Shown one piece after another: positions 26,106-34,582 of a stretch of DNA of 64,000 nt; positions within the stretch are counted from its first letter, which is position 1, and each line of letters begins with the position of its first letter. The translations under genes were made by a program, and so were the position numbers. The stretch lies in assembly GCA_002344125.1 (NCBI GenBank), contig DDTQ01000011.1, positions 1,124,624 through 1,188,623 on the forward strand, given 5' to 3'. Source of the DNA: Ignavibacteria bacterium UBA2360 (GTDB lineage: Bacteria; Bacteroidota; Ignavibacteria; Tepidaquicellales; OLB5). Under the pieces are notes generated by a model that saw only the letters and a list, made by a program, of their open reading frames with translations, was not told the DNA's origin and did no database searches.

Positions 26106-26705
26106 TTATTTATTCTGTTTAATCCCGTTAATTTGAATTTGTTCCCATTTATCTCTTATAATACTGTACAGTTTAAGATCATGATATTCGTTTTTGGCGA
26201 AAAGCCTTTTCCTCAGGATCCCTTCATATTCCAGTCCGCATTTTATCATTACTTTTTCTGAAGCAGTGTTAACCGGTTTGCATGTTGCCTCAACCCTGTT
26301 AAGCCTCATATGTTCAAAACCGTACCTGATAACTTCATTAAATGCTTCGGTGGTATAACCCTTGTTCCAGAAATCTTTAGATAGCGCGTAACCAACTTCC
26401 CCGTAGCTGTTTGGCAATGACCATACATGGTAACCGATAGTTCCGATCAGTTTACCAAGCTCTTTATGAATAATGCCCCACGGACTCGGAATGCCTTCCC
26501 GGTATTGCTGTGTAATGAACCTGAGATAGTGCATGGTGTCAGAAATATTTCTGTGATACTCCCATGTAACATGCTCAGCCACATCCGGATTAGAGGCGTA
26601 ATCAAATACATCGCCTGCATCGCGCATTGAAAGTTTTCTAAGCCTTAAGCGTTCTGTTTCAAGAATAGGGAGATTCTTAAATATGTCGTAAGCTCTTTCA
26701 GTCAT
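26106..26705 (-). CDS. GNAT N-acetyltransferase, RimJ/RimL-like
   Basis: 199 residues with the RimJ/RimL layout: ETERLRLRKLSMRD at 16-29, WGIIHKELGKLIGTIGYHVW, then the acetyl-CoA part (GYALSKDFWNKGYTTEAFNE) and the LNRVEATCKPVNTASEKVM end with the conserved Asn. It would acetylate an amine, in this clade usually a protein N-terminus or small molecule; the acceptor is unknown. The GTG of the next gene follows its stop directly. Confidence 0.88.
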   Translation of the reverse strand: MTERAYDIFKNLPILETERLRLRKLSMRDAGDVFDYASNPDVAEHVTWEYHRNISDTMHYLRFITQQYREGIPSPWGIIHKELGKLIGTIGYHVWSLPNSYGEVGYALSKDFWNKGYTTEAFNEVIRYGFEHMRLNRVEATCKPVNTASEKVMIKCGLEYEGILRKRLFAKNEYHDLKLYSIIRDKWEQIQINGIKQNK

Positions 26706-26861
26706 CTTGCCATTAAAGAAAACAAATTTATCTTAATTTGATAATATTTAATAGGAAAATACTTCTGCTTACACATTAGTTCTTTCTTAATGATGTTAAA
26801 TTATTAGTTTGGATTGTTATTTGAAACAGATATGAGTAATTTTGACTTTAAATCCAATAAA

Positions 26862-27587
26862 ATGGCTGAAAATTACAAAAAAATAAAACAAATCTACGAA
26901 GGTAAAGCTAAGAAGCTTTATACTTTAAAAGGGCATAATGACCTGTTATTGCAGGAATTCAAAGATGATGCCACCGCGTTCAATGCACTTAAAAAAGGGA
27001 AAATACTGAATAAAGGTATTATTAACTGTGAACTTACTACTTTTCTGTTTACCTACCTCAGCAAAAAGGGAGTGAGAAATCACTTTGTGAAGCAGATCTC
27101 GCCTAATGAAATGATCATTAAACGGCTTAAGATCATTCCCATTGAAGTAGTTGTCCGCAACATTGCCGCAGGAAGCCTGCTTAAGAAAACCAATTTTAAA
27201 GAAGGCTACCAACTGGCAAAGCCCATTGTTGAATTCTACTACAAAGATGATTCACTCGGCGATCCTATGATAAGTGATTCTCACGCGCTGGCAATGAAGA
27301 TTGCGGATGAAAAGGATATAAAGAAGCTGAAACAAATGGCCGGGAAGATCAATTCAATACTTAAACCCTTCTTCTTAAAGAGGGGATTAAGACTTGTTGA
27401 TTTTAAACTTGAGTTCGGCAAAGATAAAACAGGCAGCATAATGCTTGGTGATGAAATTACTCCCGATACCTGCAGACTGTGGGATAAAAAGACAAACAAG
27501 AAGCTTGATAAAGACCGCTTCAGATTTGATCTTGGCGGAGTGAATGAAGCATATGCGGAAGTCAGAAAACGAATAATAGGAAAGTAA
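26862..27587 (+). CDS. purC: Phosphoribosylaminoimidazole-succinocarboxamide synthase
   Basis: SAICAR synthetase of purine biosynthesis: joins aspartate to CAIR with ATP. Motifs are QIYEGKAKKLY (nucleotide loop), VVRNIAAGSLLKK (substrate-binding Arg/Ser), LVDFKLEFG and LGDEITPDTCRLWD with the metal-binding acidic residues. The start at 26862 gives 241 residues, the usual length; an in-frame ATG at 26832 and a TTG at 26814 would add 10 and 16 residues without homology. No Shine-Dalgarno at any of them. It lies 16 nt before psd on the same strand. Confidence 0.95.
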   Translation: MAENYKKIKQIYEGKAKKLYTLKGHNDLLLQEFKDDATAFNALKKGKILNKGIINCELTTFLFTYLSKKGVRNHFVKQISPNEMIIKRLKIIPIEVVVRNIAAGSLLKKTNFKEGYQLAKPIVEFYYKDDSLGDPMISDSHALAMKIADEKDIKKLKQMAGKINSILKPFFLKRGLRLVDFKLEFGKDKTGSIMLGDEITPDTCRLWDKKTNKKLDKDRFRFDLGGVNEAYAEVRKRIIGK

Positions 27588-27603
27588 CGGGTTTAAATAT
27601 CAA

Positions 27604-28263
27604 TTGAGACTTACAATTTACGGCAGAAGCACAGTTCTTACAGCATTATTGATAACACTTGCTGTTGATATTGCCGCGCTTCTTATTCCAAATGAAATTG
27701 CAAAACTTGTTTTGCTTGTTCTTTCTGTGGTGTTTATTTCTTTTACGCTTTACTTTTTCCGTGACCCGGTAAGGCATGTACCCAAAGATCTCAAAAGCGG
27801 AGATATAATTTCACCCGCTGACGGCAAAGTAATGATGATCGAAGAAATCGAAGAAAATGAGTTCATAAAGGGTCCCGCAAAGGTCATAGGGATTTTTCTA
27901 TCACCATTGAATGTTCATGTAAACAGGGTGCCGATTTCAGGTACAGTTAAATTCTACCAGTATATAAAAGGTGAATTTATAGCCGCGTATGATCATGCTT
28001 CCGCTGATAAGAATGAAAGAACGGTTATTGGAATTGAAGGCGAGAGATTTAAGGTGCTGTTTAAACAGATCACGGGTTTTGTTGCAAGACGTATTGTATG
28101 TGAATTAAGGGTCGGCGATAAAGTTAAGATCGGTGAAAAATTCGGTATGATAAAATTCGGCTCAAGAACTGATGTTATTATGCCAATAAACGCAAATATA
28201 AAAGTGAGTGTTAACCAAAAAGTAACAGGCGGTATCACATTGCTTGCGGAGGTTCCTGAATAA
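27604..28263 (+). CDS. psd: Phosphatidylserine decarboxylase proenzyme, short form
   Basis: 219 residues, the short archaeal/Gram-positive-type form. Two N-terminal spans (10-60) precede the catalytic part: SPADGK (catalytic Asp near 70), NVHVNRVPISG (His near 104) and the self-cleavage site FGSRTDV, where Ser becomes the pyruvoyl group of the alpha chain. It makes phosphatidylethanolamine from the product of the next gene. The start is TTG, 16 nt after purC. Its TAA is directly followed by the GTG of pssA. Confidence 0.93.
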   Translation: MRLTIYGRSTVLTALLITLAVDIAALLIPNEIAKLVLLVLSVVFISFTLYFFRDPVRHVPKDLKSGDIISPADGKVMMIEEIEENEFIKGPAKVIGIFLSPLNVHVNRVPISGTVKFYQYIKGEFIAAYDHASADKNERTVIGIEGERFKVLFKQITGFVARRIVCELRVGDKVKIGEKFGMIKFGSRTDVIMPINANIKVSVNQKVTGGITLLAEVPE

Positions 28264-29034
28264 GTGAAAAACCGCATGGGATTCATACCAAGCTTATTCA
28301 CAGTGCTGAACCTGTTCTGCGGGTTTATGGCAATTATACATGCCGATGCGCTGAATTTTGAACAGGCTGCGCTATTTATTCTGTATGCGGGTTTGTTTGA
28401 TATGTTTGATGGCGTTGTTGCGAGATTTACAGGCACATCTTCAAAATTCGGGGTGGAGCTTGATTCCCTGGCTGACCTTGTTTCCTTCGGTGTTGCACCC
28501 TCATTTATTTTATACAAAGTATACTTCTTCTCACTTGATGGTATCGGCATCGCGCTTTCAGCGCTGATAATGATCTTCGGCGCATTGCGCCTTGCAAGAT
28601 TCAACGCCCAGCTTGTAGGGTTTGATAAGAATTATTTCAGCGGCGTTCCGGTTCCTATTCCCGCTGTTACGGTTTCATCATTTATACTGTTCTATTACAA
28701 TCAGAATTTTAACGCGCAGGTAAGCGAAATTTTTCTTTATTGTATAGCGATCGTGCTGCCGCTGCTGATGGTAAGTAAGTTCAAGTACGATACAACTCCA
28801 AAGTTCAATAAACGCGAAGTAAAAGAACATCCCGTTAAAACTATAATTGTAATTCTTTCTGTGATATTGATATTGGTTACAAAAGGGGAAGGATTGTTCG
28901 CGTTTTGTTTATTTTATATAAGTACGGGTATTTTCCGCAGCACTAAAAACCAGATACGTAAAATTTTTTTCAGAAAAAAGGTGAGTAGTGATGAAACTGA
29001 TGCTGATGAACTTAAGCTGAAGGAATCGAATTAA
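28264..29034 (+). CDS. pssA: CDP-diacylglycerol-serine O-phosphatidyltransferase
   Basis: 256 residues, 7-8 membrane spans. The CDP-alcohol phosphotransferase signature DGxxARx8GxxxDxxxD is complete (from about residue 50), within LFDMFDGVVARFTGT and the GVELDSLADLVSFG end. The enzyme forms phosphatidylserine, which Psd decarboxylates, so the two adjacent genes encode the whole two-step route to phosphatidylethanolamine. GTG start with no gap to psd, implying coupled translation. The C-terminal 25 residues are charged. Confidence 0.93.
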   Translation: MKNRMGFIPSLFTVLNLFCGFMAIIHADALNFEQAALFILYAGLFDMFDGVVARFTGTSSKFGVELDSLADLVSFGVAPSFILYKVYFFSLDGIGIALSALIMIFGALRLARFNAQLVGFDKNYFSGVPVPIPAVTVSSFILFYYNQNFNAQVSEIFLYCIAIVLPLLMVSKFKYDTTPKFNKREVKEHPVKTIIVILSVILILVTKGEGLFAFCLFYISTGIFRSTKNQIRKIFFRKKVSSDETDADELKLKESN

Positions 29035-29035
29035 T

Positions 29036-30220
29036 TTAAGCTAAAATCTCTTTTAAACCCTTAACCAATACTTCAATATCAGCCTCATTATTAAATCTGC
29101 CAAATGATATTCGAATTGATGATCTTGCGGTATCATCATCATAGCCTATGGTTTTAAGTACATGGGAGGGCTGCACTGAACCTGAGGTGCAGGCTGAGCC
29201 CGAAGAAACAGCAATCCCTTTCATATCCAGCTTGATCAAAAGCGTATCAGGATCAATTTTTGTGGTTTCAGGATTAAACGATATGTTTACTATGTTGGGG
29301 ATAAATACACCCCCCTGCTTCGCAGTACCTCTCTCAAGAGGGGAATTATCCTGATGAGAATTAATGATCATTTTGTTGCCTATTTGAGAACTTAATTCAG
29401 AAATTAATTTATTTCTGAGTCCACTAGATTTCTCAATATCCGCATTCATTTCATCTTTTAATATCTCAATGGCTTTTTTAAATCCGGCAATTGCGGGAAT
29501 GTTTTCTGTTCCGCCGCGCCTGTCGCGTTCCTGCTTTCCGCCGTGCATGAATTTATCCACATGTGAATCCTTCTTAATATACAAAACCCCGAGACCCTTT
29601 GGTCCGTATATCTTATGCGCAGAAAATGATGCGAAGTTTACACCAATATCACTAACATTGAGTTTCACTTTACCCAACGATTGAACCATATCACTATGAA
29701 GCATTACCGGTATATTATTTAATGATACTGCAATTGATTTAACATCATTTATTACACCAAGCTCGTTGTTTGAGTGCATCACAGAAACGAGAAAGGTTTT
29801 ATCTGTTATGGAATCCTTCAATTCCTTCAGATCAATTTCACCAAATCTGTTTGTTTTAAGATACGTAATATTAAAACCAAACCTTGACCTCAGATATTCT
29901 GCAGAATCTAAAACCGCGGAGTGTTCAATTGCTGTTGTTATGATATGATCTTTCTTACCCAGGTTATAAAAGGCAGAGCCTTTTATGGCAAAGTTATTTG
30001 CCTCCGTGCCGCCTGATGTAAAGTATATTTCAGATGACCTGACGCCGATAAACTCAGCAAACAAATCCCGGGTATCTTCAAGCATCACCTTGGCTTTCCT
30101 GCCGGCTTCATGCACCGATGATGGATTGCCGTAATTCTCATCAAGCCAGGGGAGCATTGCTTCCTTTACCCGTGGATCAATTGGCGTAGTTGCGGCATTA
30201 TCTAAATATATCACGTTCAT
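29036..30220 (-). CDS. Cysteine desulfurase (NifS/IscS family)
   Basis: 394 residues from the ATG at 30220 (a TTG nine bases upstream only adds MLL). It is a PLP enzyme that frees sulfur from cysteine for Fe-S clusters or thiolation. It has MNVIYLDNAATTP at the N-terminus, TSGGTEANN, the PLP Lys in SAHKIYGPKG near 202, and the persulfide Cys in SSGSACTSG near 343. Residues about 292-305 (SPLERGTAKQGGVF) form an insert just before PNIVNISF that ordinary IscS/NifS proteins do not have. At DNA level the insert is a member of the palindromic family also found in the T9SS tails. Catalytic residues are intact, so it should be active. No iscU or regulator gene is adjacent. Confidence 0.93.
   Translation of the reverse strand: MNVIYLDNAATTPIDPRVKEAMLPWLDENYGNPSSVHEAGRKAKVMLEDTRDLFAEFIGVRSSEIYFTSGGTEANNFAIKGSAFYNLGKKDHIITTAIEHSAVLDSAEYLRSRFGFNITYLKTNRFGEIDLKELKDSITDKTFLVSVMHSNNELGVINDVKSIAVSLNNIPVMLHSDMVQSLGKVKLNVSDIGVNFASFSAHKIYGPKGLGVLYIKKDSHVDKFMHGGKQERDRRGGTENIPAIAGFKKAIEILKDEMNADIEKSSGLRNKLISELSSQIGNKMIINSHQDNSPLERGTAKQGGVFIPNIVNISFNPETTKIDPDTLLIKLDMKGIAVSSGSACTSGSVQPSHVLKTIGYDDDTARSSIRISFGRFNNEADIEVLVKGLKEILA
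29306..29345 (-). repeat. Palindromic coding insert in the cysteine desulfurase gene
   Basis: On the coding strand: TTCCCCTCTTGAGAGAGG, an inner CTGC/GCAG hairpin, then GGGGGGTGT. This is the same build as the T9SS-tail inserts (CCCCTCTC GAGAGGGG ... GGGGTGTG), with two or three changes. It is translated in frame. Confidence 0.65.
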
Positions 30221-30314
30221 AAGAAGCAAAGTTACCTCAAAATTCAGGGTTGTTCAATTCATTTTCTAATAGGGCGATATTCAAAACAACATAGCACAAA
30301 AAAATATTTTAAGT

Positions 30315-30322
30315 TATCTTTG
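30315..30322 (+). promoter_or_regulatory. TATCTTTG -7 box before pyrD
   Basis: It matches TAnnTTTG and ends 7 nt before the ATG at 30330; transcription from it would give a leader of only a few bases. Confidence 0.35.
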
Positions 30323-30329
30323 TTGTACA

Positions 30330-31367
30330 ATGTATAAAAAGATCATCAAACCGCTTTTATTTGATTACGACCCTGAAAAAGTCCATAATTTTACCATAAA
30401 TAAACTTTCCGGTTCACTTTTTCCTGCAATGTTAAAACTGCTCTGCGGTTTTGAAGATAAAAAGCTTGAAACTAAAGTGGGCAGGCTTACTTTTCGTAAT
30501 CCTATCGGACTCGCTGCCGGAATGGATAAAAACGCTACCGCGCTTGCCGGATGGGATGCAATGGGCTTTGGCTTCGCGGAAGCCGGCACAGTTACACCGC
30601 TGCCGCAGGAGGGCAATCCCAAACCAAGAATGTTCCGCCTGCCGGAATATGGCGCTATCATTAACAGACTGGGATTCAATAACGCGGGAGCTGATGAGTT
30701 TGAAAAAAATCTGGAAGCCTCAAAGGAAAAGTTAAGTAAAGATTTTATTGTTGGCGTTAATATTGGCAAGAATAAACACATTGAGCTTGATGACGCGTAC
30801 CAGGATTATAAATTTTCATTTGAAAAATGTTTTGAATCCGCCGACTACTTTACAATAAATGTAAGTTCTCCAAACACCGAAGGATTAAGACAGCTGCAGC
30901 AAAAGAAATTCCTTGATGAAATTCTAAAACATCTGCAGCAGCTGAATTCTGAGCTTGATACAACATATTCTGATTCCGCTAAGGATATTTACCTGAAAAT
31001 CGCGCCTGACCTCACCGAAGCGGAGCTTGATGATATTATACAGGTATCAATTGATAATAACATCACAGGACTTATCGCCACCAATACAACAATTTCCCGG
31101 GATACGCTGCCGGAAGGGGAATATGAATCCGGTGGGCTCAGCGGCAAACCGCTTGAGCCAATTTCGAATTCTGTGTTAAAATATGTTATGAAAAAAGCAG
31201 ATGGAAAACTTGTTGTAATAGCCTGCGGCGGAATATCATCTTACGATGATGTGAAGGAAAAGCTTGATCTTGGCGCGTCACTTGTACAGATATATACAGG
31301 TCTTGTTTACGAGGGACCGGGATTAATAAAAGCAATTAAGAAGAAGATGGCATCTGAGCTCAAATAG
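30330..31367 (+). CDS. pyrD: Dihydroorotate dehydrogenase (quinone), class 2
   Basis: 345 residues, normal for membrane-associated class 2 enzymes. An N-terminal helical segment (1-45, DYDPEKVHNFTINKL) anchors to the membrane and receives quinone. The barrel has the FMN motifs GLAAGMDKN, GFGFAEAGTVTPLPQEGNP, the catalytic Ser in NVSSPNTEGLR near 178, and ACGGISSYDD. It oxidises dihydroorotate in pyrimidine synthesis. The acetyltransferase gene follows after 8 nt, so the two are probably cotranscribed. Confidence 0.95.
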   Translation: MYKKIIKPLLFDYDPEKVHNFTINKLSGSLFPAMLKLLCGFEDKKLETKVGRLTFRNPIGLAAGMDKNATALAGWDAMGFGFAEAGTVTPLPQEGNPKPRMFRLPEYGAIINRLGFNNAGADEFEKNLEASKEKLSKDFIVGVNIGKNKHIELDDAYQDYKFSFEKCFESADYFTINVSSPNTEGLRQLQQKKFLDEILKHLQQLNSELDTTYSDSAKDIYLKIAPDLTEAELDDIIQVSIDNNITGLIATNTTISRDTLPEGEYESGGLSGKPLEPISNSVLKYVMKKADGKLVVIACGGISSYDDVKEKLDLGASLVQIYTGLVYEGPGLIKAIKKKMASELK

Positions 31368-31375
31368 AACTCCCA

Positions 31376-31924
31376 ATGGAAATCCAATTTTCAGAATTTA
31401 AAATTTCACAAAAACAAGAATTGATCAATTTCCTTTCTTGCGGTTCCTGGCCATTTCACAGTACACCAAATCTTTCTAAGGATAAACTTGAAAATCAATT
31501 TGATGAAGGCTACTTCATAGGCGAAGGTAACAAAACATTCCTGATATTGAATGATGACGGATCGATTGCCGGCGTTATGAGATTGTTCGATCTGGGCTCG
31601 GGACCTGATGATGATGAAACCCCGCTCTTTGATATCAAGATAAAAGAAGAAATGCGCGGCAAAGGAATAGGCAAACAGGCACTGAAATGGCTTACTGATT
31701 TTGTTTTCGCCAACTACCCAAACAAACTTCGCTTCGAGGCCACTACGAGAATTGATAACACTGCAATGCGAAAAGTGTTTGAGCATTGCGGCTTTGTAAA
31801 GGAAGCTCACTACCGTGAGGCGTGGCCGGATGCAGATGGAAACCGGTATGATTGTACGGGGTATTCTATTCTGCGGAGCGACTGGCAAAACAAAACTAAA
31901 ACGCCTGTAAAGTTTGATCTTTGA
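31376..31924 (+). CDS. GNAT N-acetyltransferase
   Basis: 182 residues with a central GNAT domain: GSIAGVMRLFDLG, the acetyl-CoA loop EEMRGKGIGKQALKWL near 90, and DNTAMRKVFEHCGFVKEAH with a following YREAWPDADG segment typical of RimJ/RimL-like enzymes. Acceptor unknown. It starts 8 nt after pyrD, but nothing connects it to pyrimidine synthesis. Confidence 0.85.
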   Translation: MEIQFSEFKISQKQELINFLSCGSWPFHSTPNLSKDKLENQFDEGYFIGEGNKTFLILNDDGSIAGVMRLFDLGSGPDDDETPLFDIKIKEEMRGKGIGKQALKWLTDFVFANYPNKLRFEATTRIDNTAMRKVFEHCGFVKEAHYREAWPDADGNRYDCTGYSILRSDWQNKTKTPVKFDL

Positions 31925-31963
31925 AATTCTATTATATAGTTCTATGCAGAATAAAGTGCAGAA

Positions 31964-32341
31964 CTACTCATTCCGCTTCAGCCATGTTATGGCATCTTCC
32001 CTGTTATAAAAAATTCTTACATTATAGCCGCGGTTCTGGCAGGCATTTTCATAGAATTTGACGTTATCTTCTACGAATTTATTTCGGGGTATTATCAATG
32101 CCTCTGAAGTTCTGGTGTCTATCCCCATTTTTTCGAACATGTTGATGGAATCATAAACGTTCAGAATTGATGGGGTTACTTTCATTTCCCGCAGATCAGT
32201 CAATACAAGGAGGCATCTTTTTTCTGAATTGAACTTAATGAATTCAGCTATAGCGCTTTTGTATTCGCTATCAGAAACTGTACCTGTGTACTTAATTTCT
32301 ATTCTCTCAGGTTCCGAGCCTGTTTCAATCTTATAAGGCAT
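31964..32341 (-). CDS. SpoIIAA/STAS-like small protein
   Basis: 125 residues, a single alpha-beta domain: a KIETGSEPERIEIKYTG start, CLLVLTDLREM as the central strand and a final YNREDAITWLKRNE helix. This layout (ending in D-A-x-x-W-L) is that of SpoIIAA-like STAS domains of unassigned function. No partner kinase is near. Monocistronic or first of a minus-strand group; function unknown. Confidence 0.65.
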   Translation of the reverse strand: MPYKIETGSEPERIEIKYTGTVSDSEYKSAIAEFIKFNSEKRCLLVLTDLREMKVTPSILNVYDSINMFEKMGIDTRTSEALIIPRNKFVEDNVKFYENACQNRGYNVRIFYNREDAITWLKRNE

Positions 32342-32367
32342 CTTGTTAATTGTTTAATTCCGGCGTT

Positions 32368-32727
32368 CTAAATCCTTGCCGGGTCAGATTTTGTGAAATT
32401 ACTTTCAGTATTCCCTGTATTCAGCGTTCCGGCCGGTTCAAAAAGCATCACCCAGACCTCTTCTTCGGCATAAGGGCAGTGCTCAACACCTTTAGGTATA
32501 ATAATAAACTCATTTTCATTGATCTTCTTTTCACCGTCACGATGTTTCATAGTGAAACTGCCCCTTATCACATAGAACATTTCGTCTTCATTTTCGTGTT
32601 TATGCCAAACAAATTCACCTTTAAATTTAACAAGTTTCACATGCTGCCCGTTGAGTTCACCGGCGATCTTTGGATCCCAGTAAGAACTTATCATCTCAAG
32701 TTTTTCGTGTACGTTTACTTTTTCCAT
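32368..32727 (-). CDS. Cupin-domain protein
   Basis: 119 residues with a single cupin barrel. The metal motif FVWHKHENEDEMFYVIRG (G-x5-H-x-H-x3,4-E-x6-G form) is near 48-66, and a second motif PKGVEHCPYA near 87 supplies the last His. Such single-domain cupins bind a metal and a small ligand; substrate unknown. It follows the acetyltransferase gene by 9 nt and precedes the STAS-like gene by 26 nt on the same strand. Confidence 0.85.
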   Translation of the reverse strand: MEKVNVHEKLEMISSYWDPKIAGELNGQHVKLVKFKGEFVWHKHENEDEMFYVIRGSFTMKHRDGEKKINENEFIIIPKGVEHCPYAEEEVWVMLFEPAGTLNTGNTESNFTKSDPARI

Positions 32728-32736
32728 ATCAATATT

Positions 32737-33252
32737 TTACAATTCCATTGAATAAAGCAGCAGATCCTCAGGGTCGCCGGGCATATTTATCTTCTTGTCA
32801 AACTTCATTCCCAGCTTCTCAAGCAGTTTAATCGAAGCTGTATTATACGGAACAGTAATGGCTGCAAGTTTACTAAGCTTCAGTTTTTCTTTGGCAAAAA
32901 TCACTACGGCGGCTGTTGATTCAAACGCATAACCCATATTTTCATATTCCGGAAGCAGGGCAAACCCGATATCTGTATCCTCAAGCGCTTCGCGCTTAAC
33001 CAGTCCGCTCATACCGATCTTTTCTCCGGTTGATTTTAATTCTATAAGGTAGAAGCCAAAACCTGATTCTATATAACCTTTTCTGATTTTTGTTTCAATG
33101 TAATTTGCGGCATCATCAAGGTTTAATATTGACCTGCTTCCGATAAACTTTATCCAGCCGGGTGAATTCAGCAAATTGAACACCATTTCACTGTCTGATG
33201 AACTGAATTCCCTTAACCTCAATCGTTCGGTTTCAATAATATAAGTTTCCAT
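32737..33252 (-). CDS. GNAT N-acetyltransferase
   Basis: 171 residues from the ATG at 33252 (two extra residues if a TTG at 33258 is used). RimJ/RimL-type: IIETERLRLREFSSSD at the N-terminus, GFYLIELKSTGEKIGMSGLV, then GFALLPEYENMGYAFE as the acetyl-CoA region and KLAAITVPYNTASIKLLEKLG with the conserved Asn. It is the first gene of a short minus-strand run with the cupin and STAS-like genes. Acceptor unknown. Confidence 0.87.
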   Translation of the reverse strand: METYIIETERLRLREFSSSDSEMVFNLLNSPGWIKFIGSRSILNLDDAANYIETKIRKGYIESGFGFYLIELKSTGEKIGMSGLVKREALEDTDIGFALLPEYENMGYAFESTAAVVIFAKEKLKLSKLAAITVPYNTASIKLLEKLGMKFDKKINMPGDPEDLLLYSMEL

Positions 33253-33283
33253 GAACAAACAAACTTTATGGCTGATTTGTATT

Positions 33284-33625
33284 TCAGCTGAAATTCAAAA
33301 TTTTGCCGTGTTTAAATACCAGGTGTTTGGCGTCTTTCCAGCCTGGTAAAGAATCGGCATTATATGTGTATATCCTGATCTCAGTGGAAAGCTCTTTGGA
33401 AGAGCGCATTGCAATGGCGTGCTCGCCGGATTTTGAAAAGCGTTTCAGGTCTCCTTCACTTTCCCACGCGGTTAGTGTATAGTGATCCTTGCCAAATCCT
33501 GTATTCTTTAACTTGATAAAACCCTTTTCACTTTTGAGCTGCTTCTGAACTTTAAAGCCGAAAAGTGACAGTCTGAAAAATTTCCAGGGAGATCTCAGTT
33601 TAATGTATGTAACAGTTATTACCAT
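33284..33625 (-). CDS. DUF3291/monooxygenase-fold small protein
   Basis: 113 residues with a dimeric alpha-beta barrel pattern: VITVTYIKLRSPW at the start, DHYTLTAWESEGDLKRFSKS in the middle and H-A-I-A-M after it. This is the DUF3291/antibiotic-biosynthesis-monooxygenase-like fold; members often lack known activity. No cofactor motif is visible. It lies 31 nt upstream of the acetyltransferase start. Confidence 0.65.
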   Translation of the reverse strand: MVITVTYIKLRSPWKFFRLSLFGFKVQKQLKSEKGFIKLKNTGFGKDHYTLTAWESEGDLKRFSKSGEHAIAMRSSKELSTEIRIYTYNADSLPGWKDAKHLVFKHGKILNFS

Positions 33626-33797
33626 TATTATATCTTATTTTATAAATTGTTCTTTGGATGCGGAAAAACCGCTTATAAAAAATGCCGGCTGAACATTCAA
33701 TTTAATATAGCATTGAAATACCCCAACCGGCTTATAATAATTTAGTTTGCTGAATATATTCTGATTCGTTAGAACACAACCGAATCCCGAATTCTCA

Positions 33798-34370
33798 TCA
33801 CTTTACATTGATCATAAAATACCTGTACTCGTCACCTTTTGCGTCATTGATAACTTCCCACTTGGCTTTATATGTACTTCCAAGTTCAATTGGTCCGCCA
33901 TGGATGAGGAACGGCTGAATTTCATCCTTGGTGACTGAACGCAGGTTAACGGAATCACCGGCAAACAATTTATATATTCCGCCGTTTATGGATTCCCAGA
34001 TGTTTTTACGTTTAGTTATGAAAACCTCTGTGCAGGTTTCAAATCCCTGGTCTTTTAACTGCTCTAGGAATTTAAGATCCTGTATTACGCGGTATAGATC
34101 CACGTGGCTTGCATTTTCATCCTTGGGCATCTTTAGCTCTATTACATGCTTCTGCACGCCGCTTTCAATGATAAAAATATCCGCTTCTTTGTTTGCAAGC
34201 TTTGGTATGGGGTTAAACATTCTGGAAACAGGGTAATCAAGTTTTACATTCAATTCAGGGTAATATTTTTTAAGGAAAATACCAAGCTCATGTCTGAAAC
34301 CTGATTCATTGTACAGTTCAAAAGGGGATTGTGAAAAATACTTAAAGAAATGCTGAATAATTTCCTTCAT
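33798..34370 (-). CDS. Solo PD-(D/E)XK nuclease-fold protein
   Basis: 190 residues. The core reads KEADIFIIE, then a turn, then HVIELKMPKD, followed by a helix with H-V-D-L-Y-R-V-I-Q-D. The Asp, the Glu-x-Lys pair and an upstream Glu in the HELGIFLKKYYPE helix are the catalytic layout of PD-(D/E)XK nucleases. There is no methyltransferase, helicase or DNA-binding domain beside it. Relatives of this kind occur as stand-alone hypotheticals; a DNA-processing role is likely but unproven. Upstream lies an AT-rich 212-bp gap with a TATATTTG box (34438-34445). Confidence 0.6.
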   Translation of the reverse strand: MKEIIQHFFKYFSQSPFELYNESGFRHELGIFLKKYYPELNVKLDYPVSRMFNPIPKLANKEADIFIIESGVQKHVIELKMPKDENASHVDLYRVIQDLKFLEQLKDQGFETCTEVFITKRKNIWESINGGIYKLFAGDSVNLRSVTKDEIQPFLIHGGPIELGSTYKAKWEVINDAKGDEYRYFMINVK

Positions 34371-34437
34371 GATAATTGACCTTATTATATAGTTTCGTTA
34401 AAAAAATGATTATACTCATCATATCGGTAAGTCACTG

Positions 34438-34445
34438 CAAATATA
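34438..34445 (-). promoter_or_regulatory. TATATTTG -7 box
   Basis: It matches TAnnTTTG on the minus strand, 68 nt upstream of the nuclease-fold gene. A TACATTTG at 34453-34460 is a second candidate. No clear -33 element for either. Confidence 0.3.
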
Positions 34446-34582
34446 CCAAATACAAATGTATTATTTTCTGTATAAATTTATACACCTTTTCCGGACAAAA
34501 TATATCAAAAATAACCCAAAAACTGAAGTTTTTGTAGTATGTTTAAGCTACTAATAGTGGAATAGAGTGTCTCCGGCCTTAT

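Noticed and set aside
29306..29345. Insert disrupts the cysteine desulfurase
   Set aside because: The frame is kept and the PLP Lys and persulfide Cys are both present, so it is not called a pseudogene.
33798..34370. Restriction-modification system
   Set aside because: Only a nuclease-fold protein is present; there is no methyltransferase or specificity gene within several kb.
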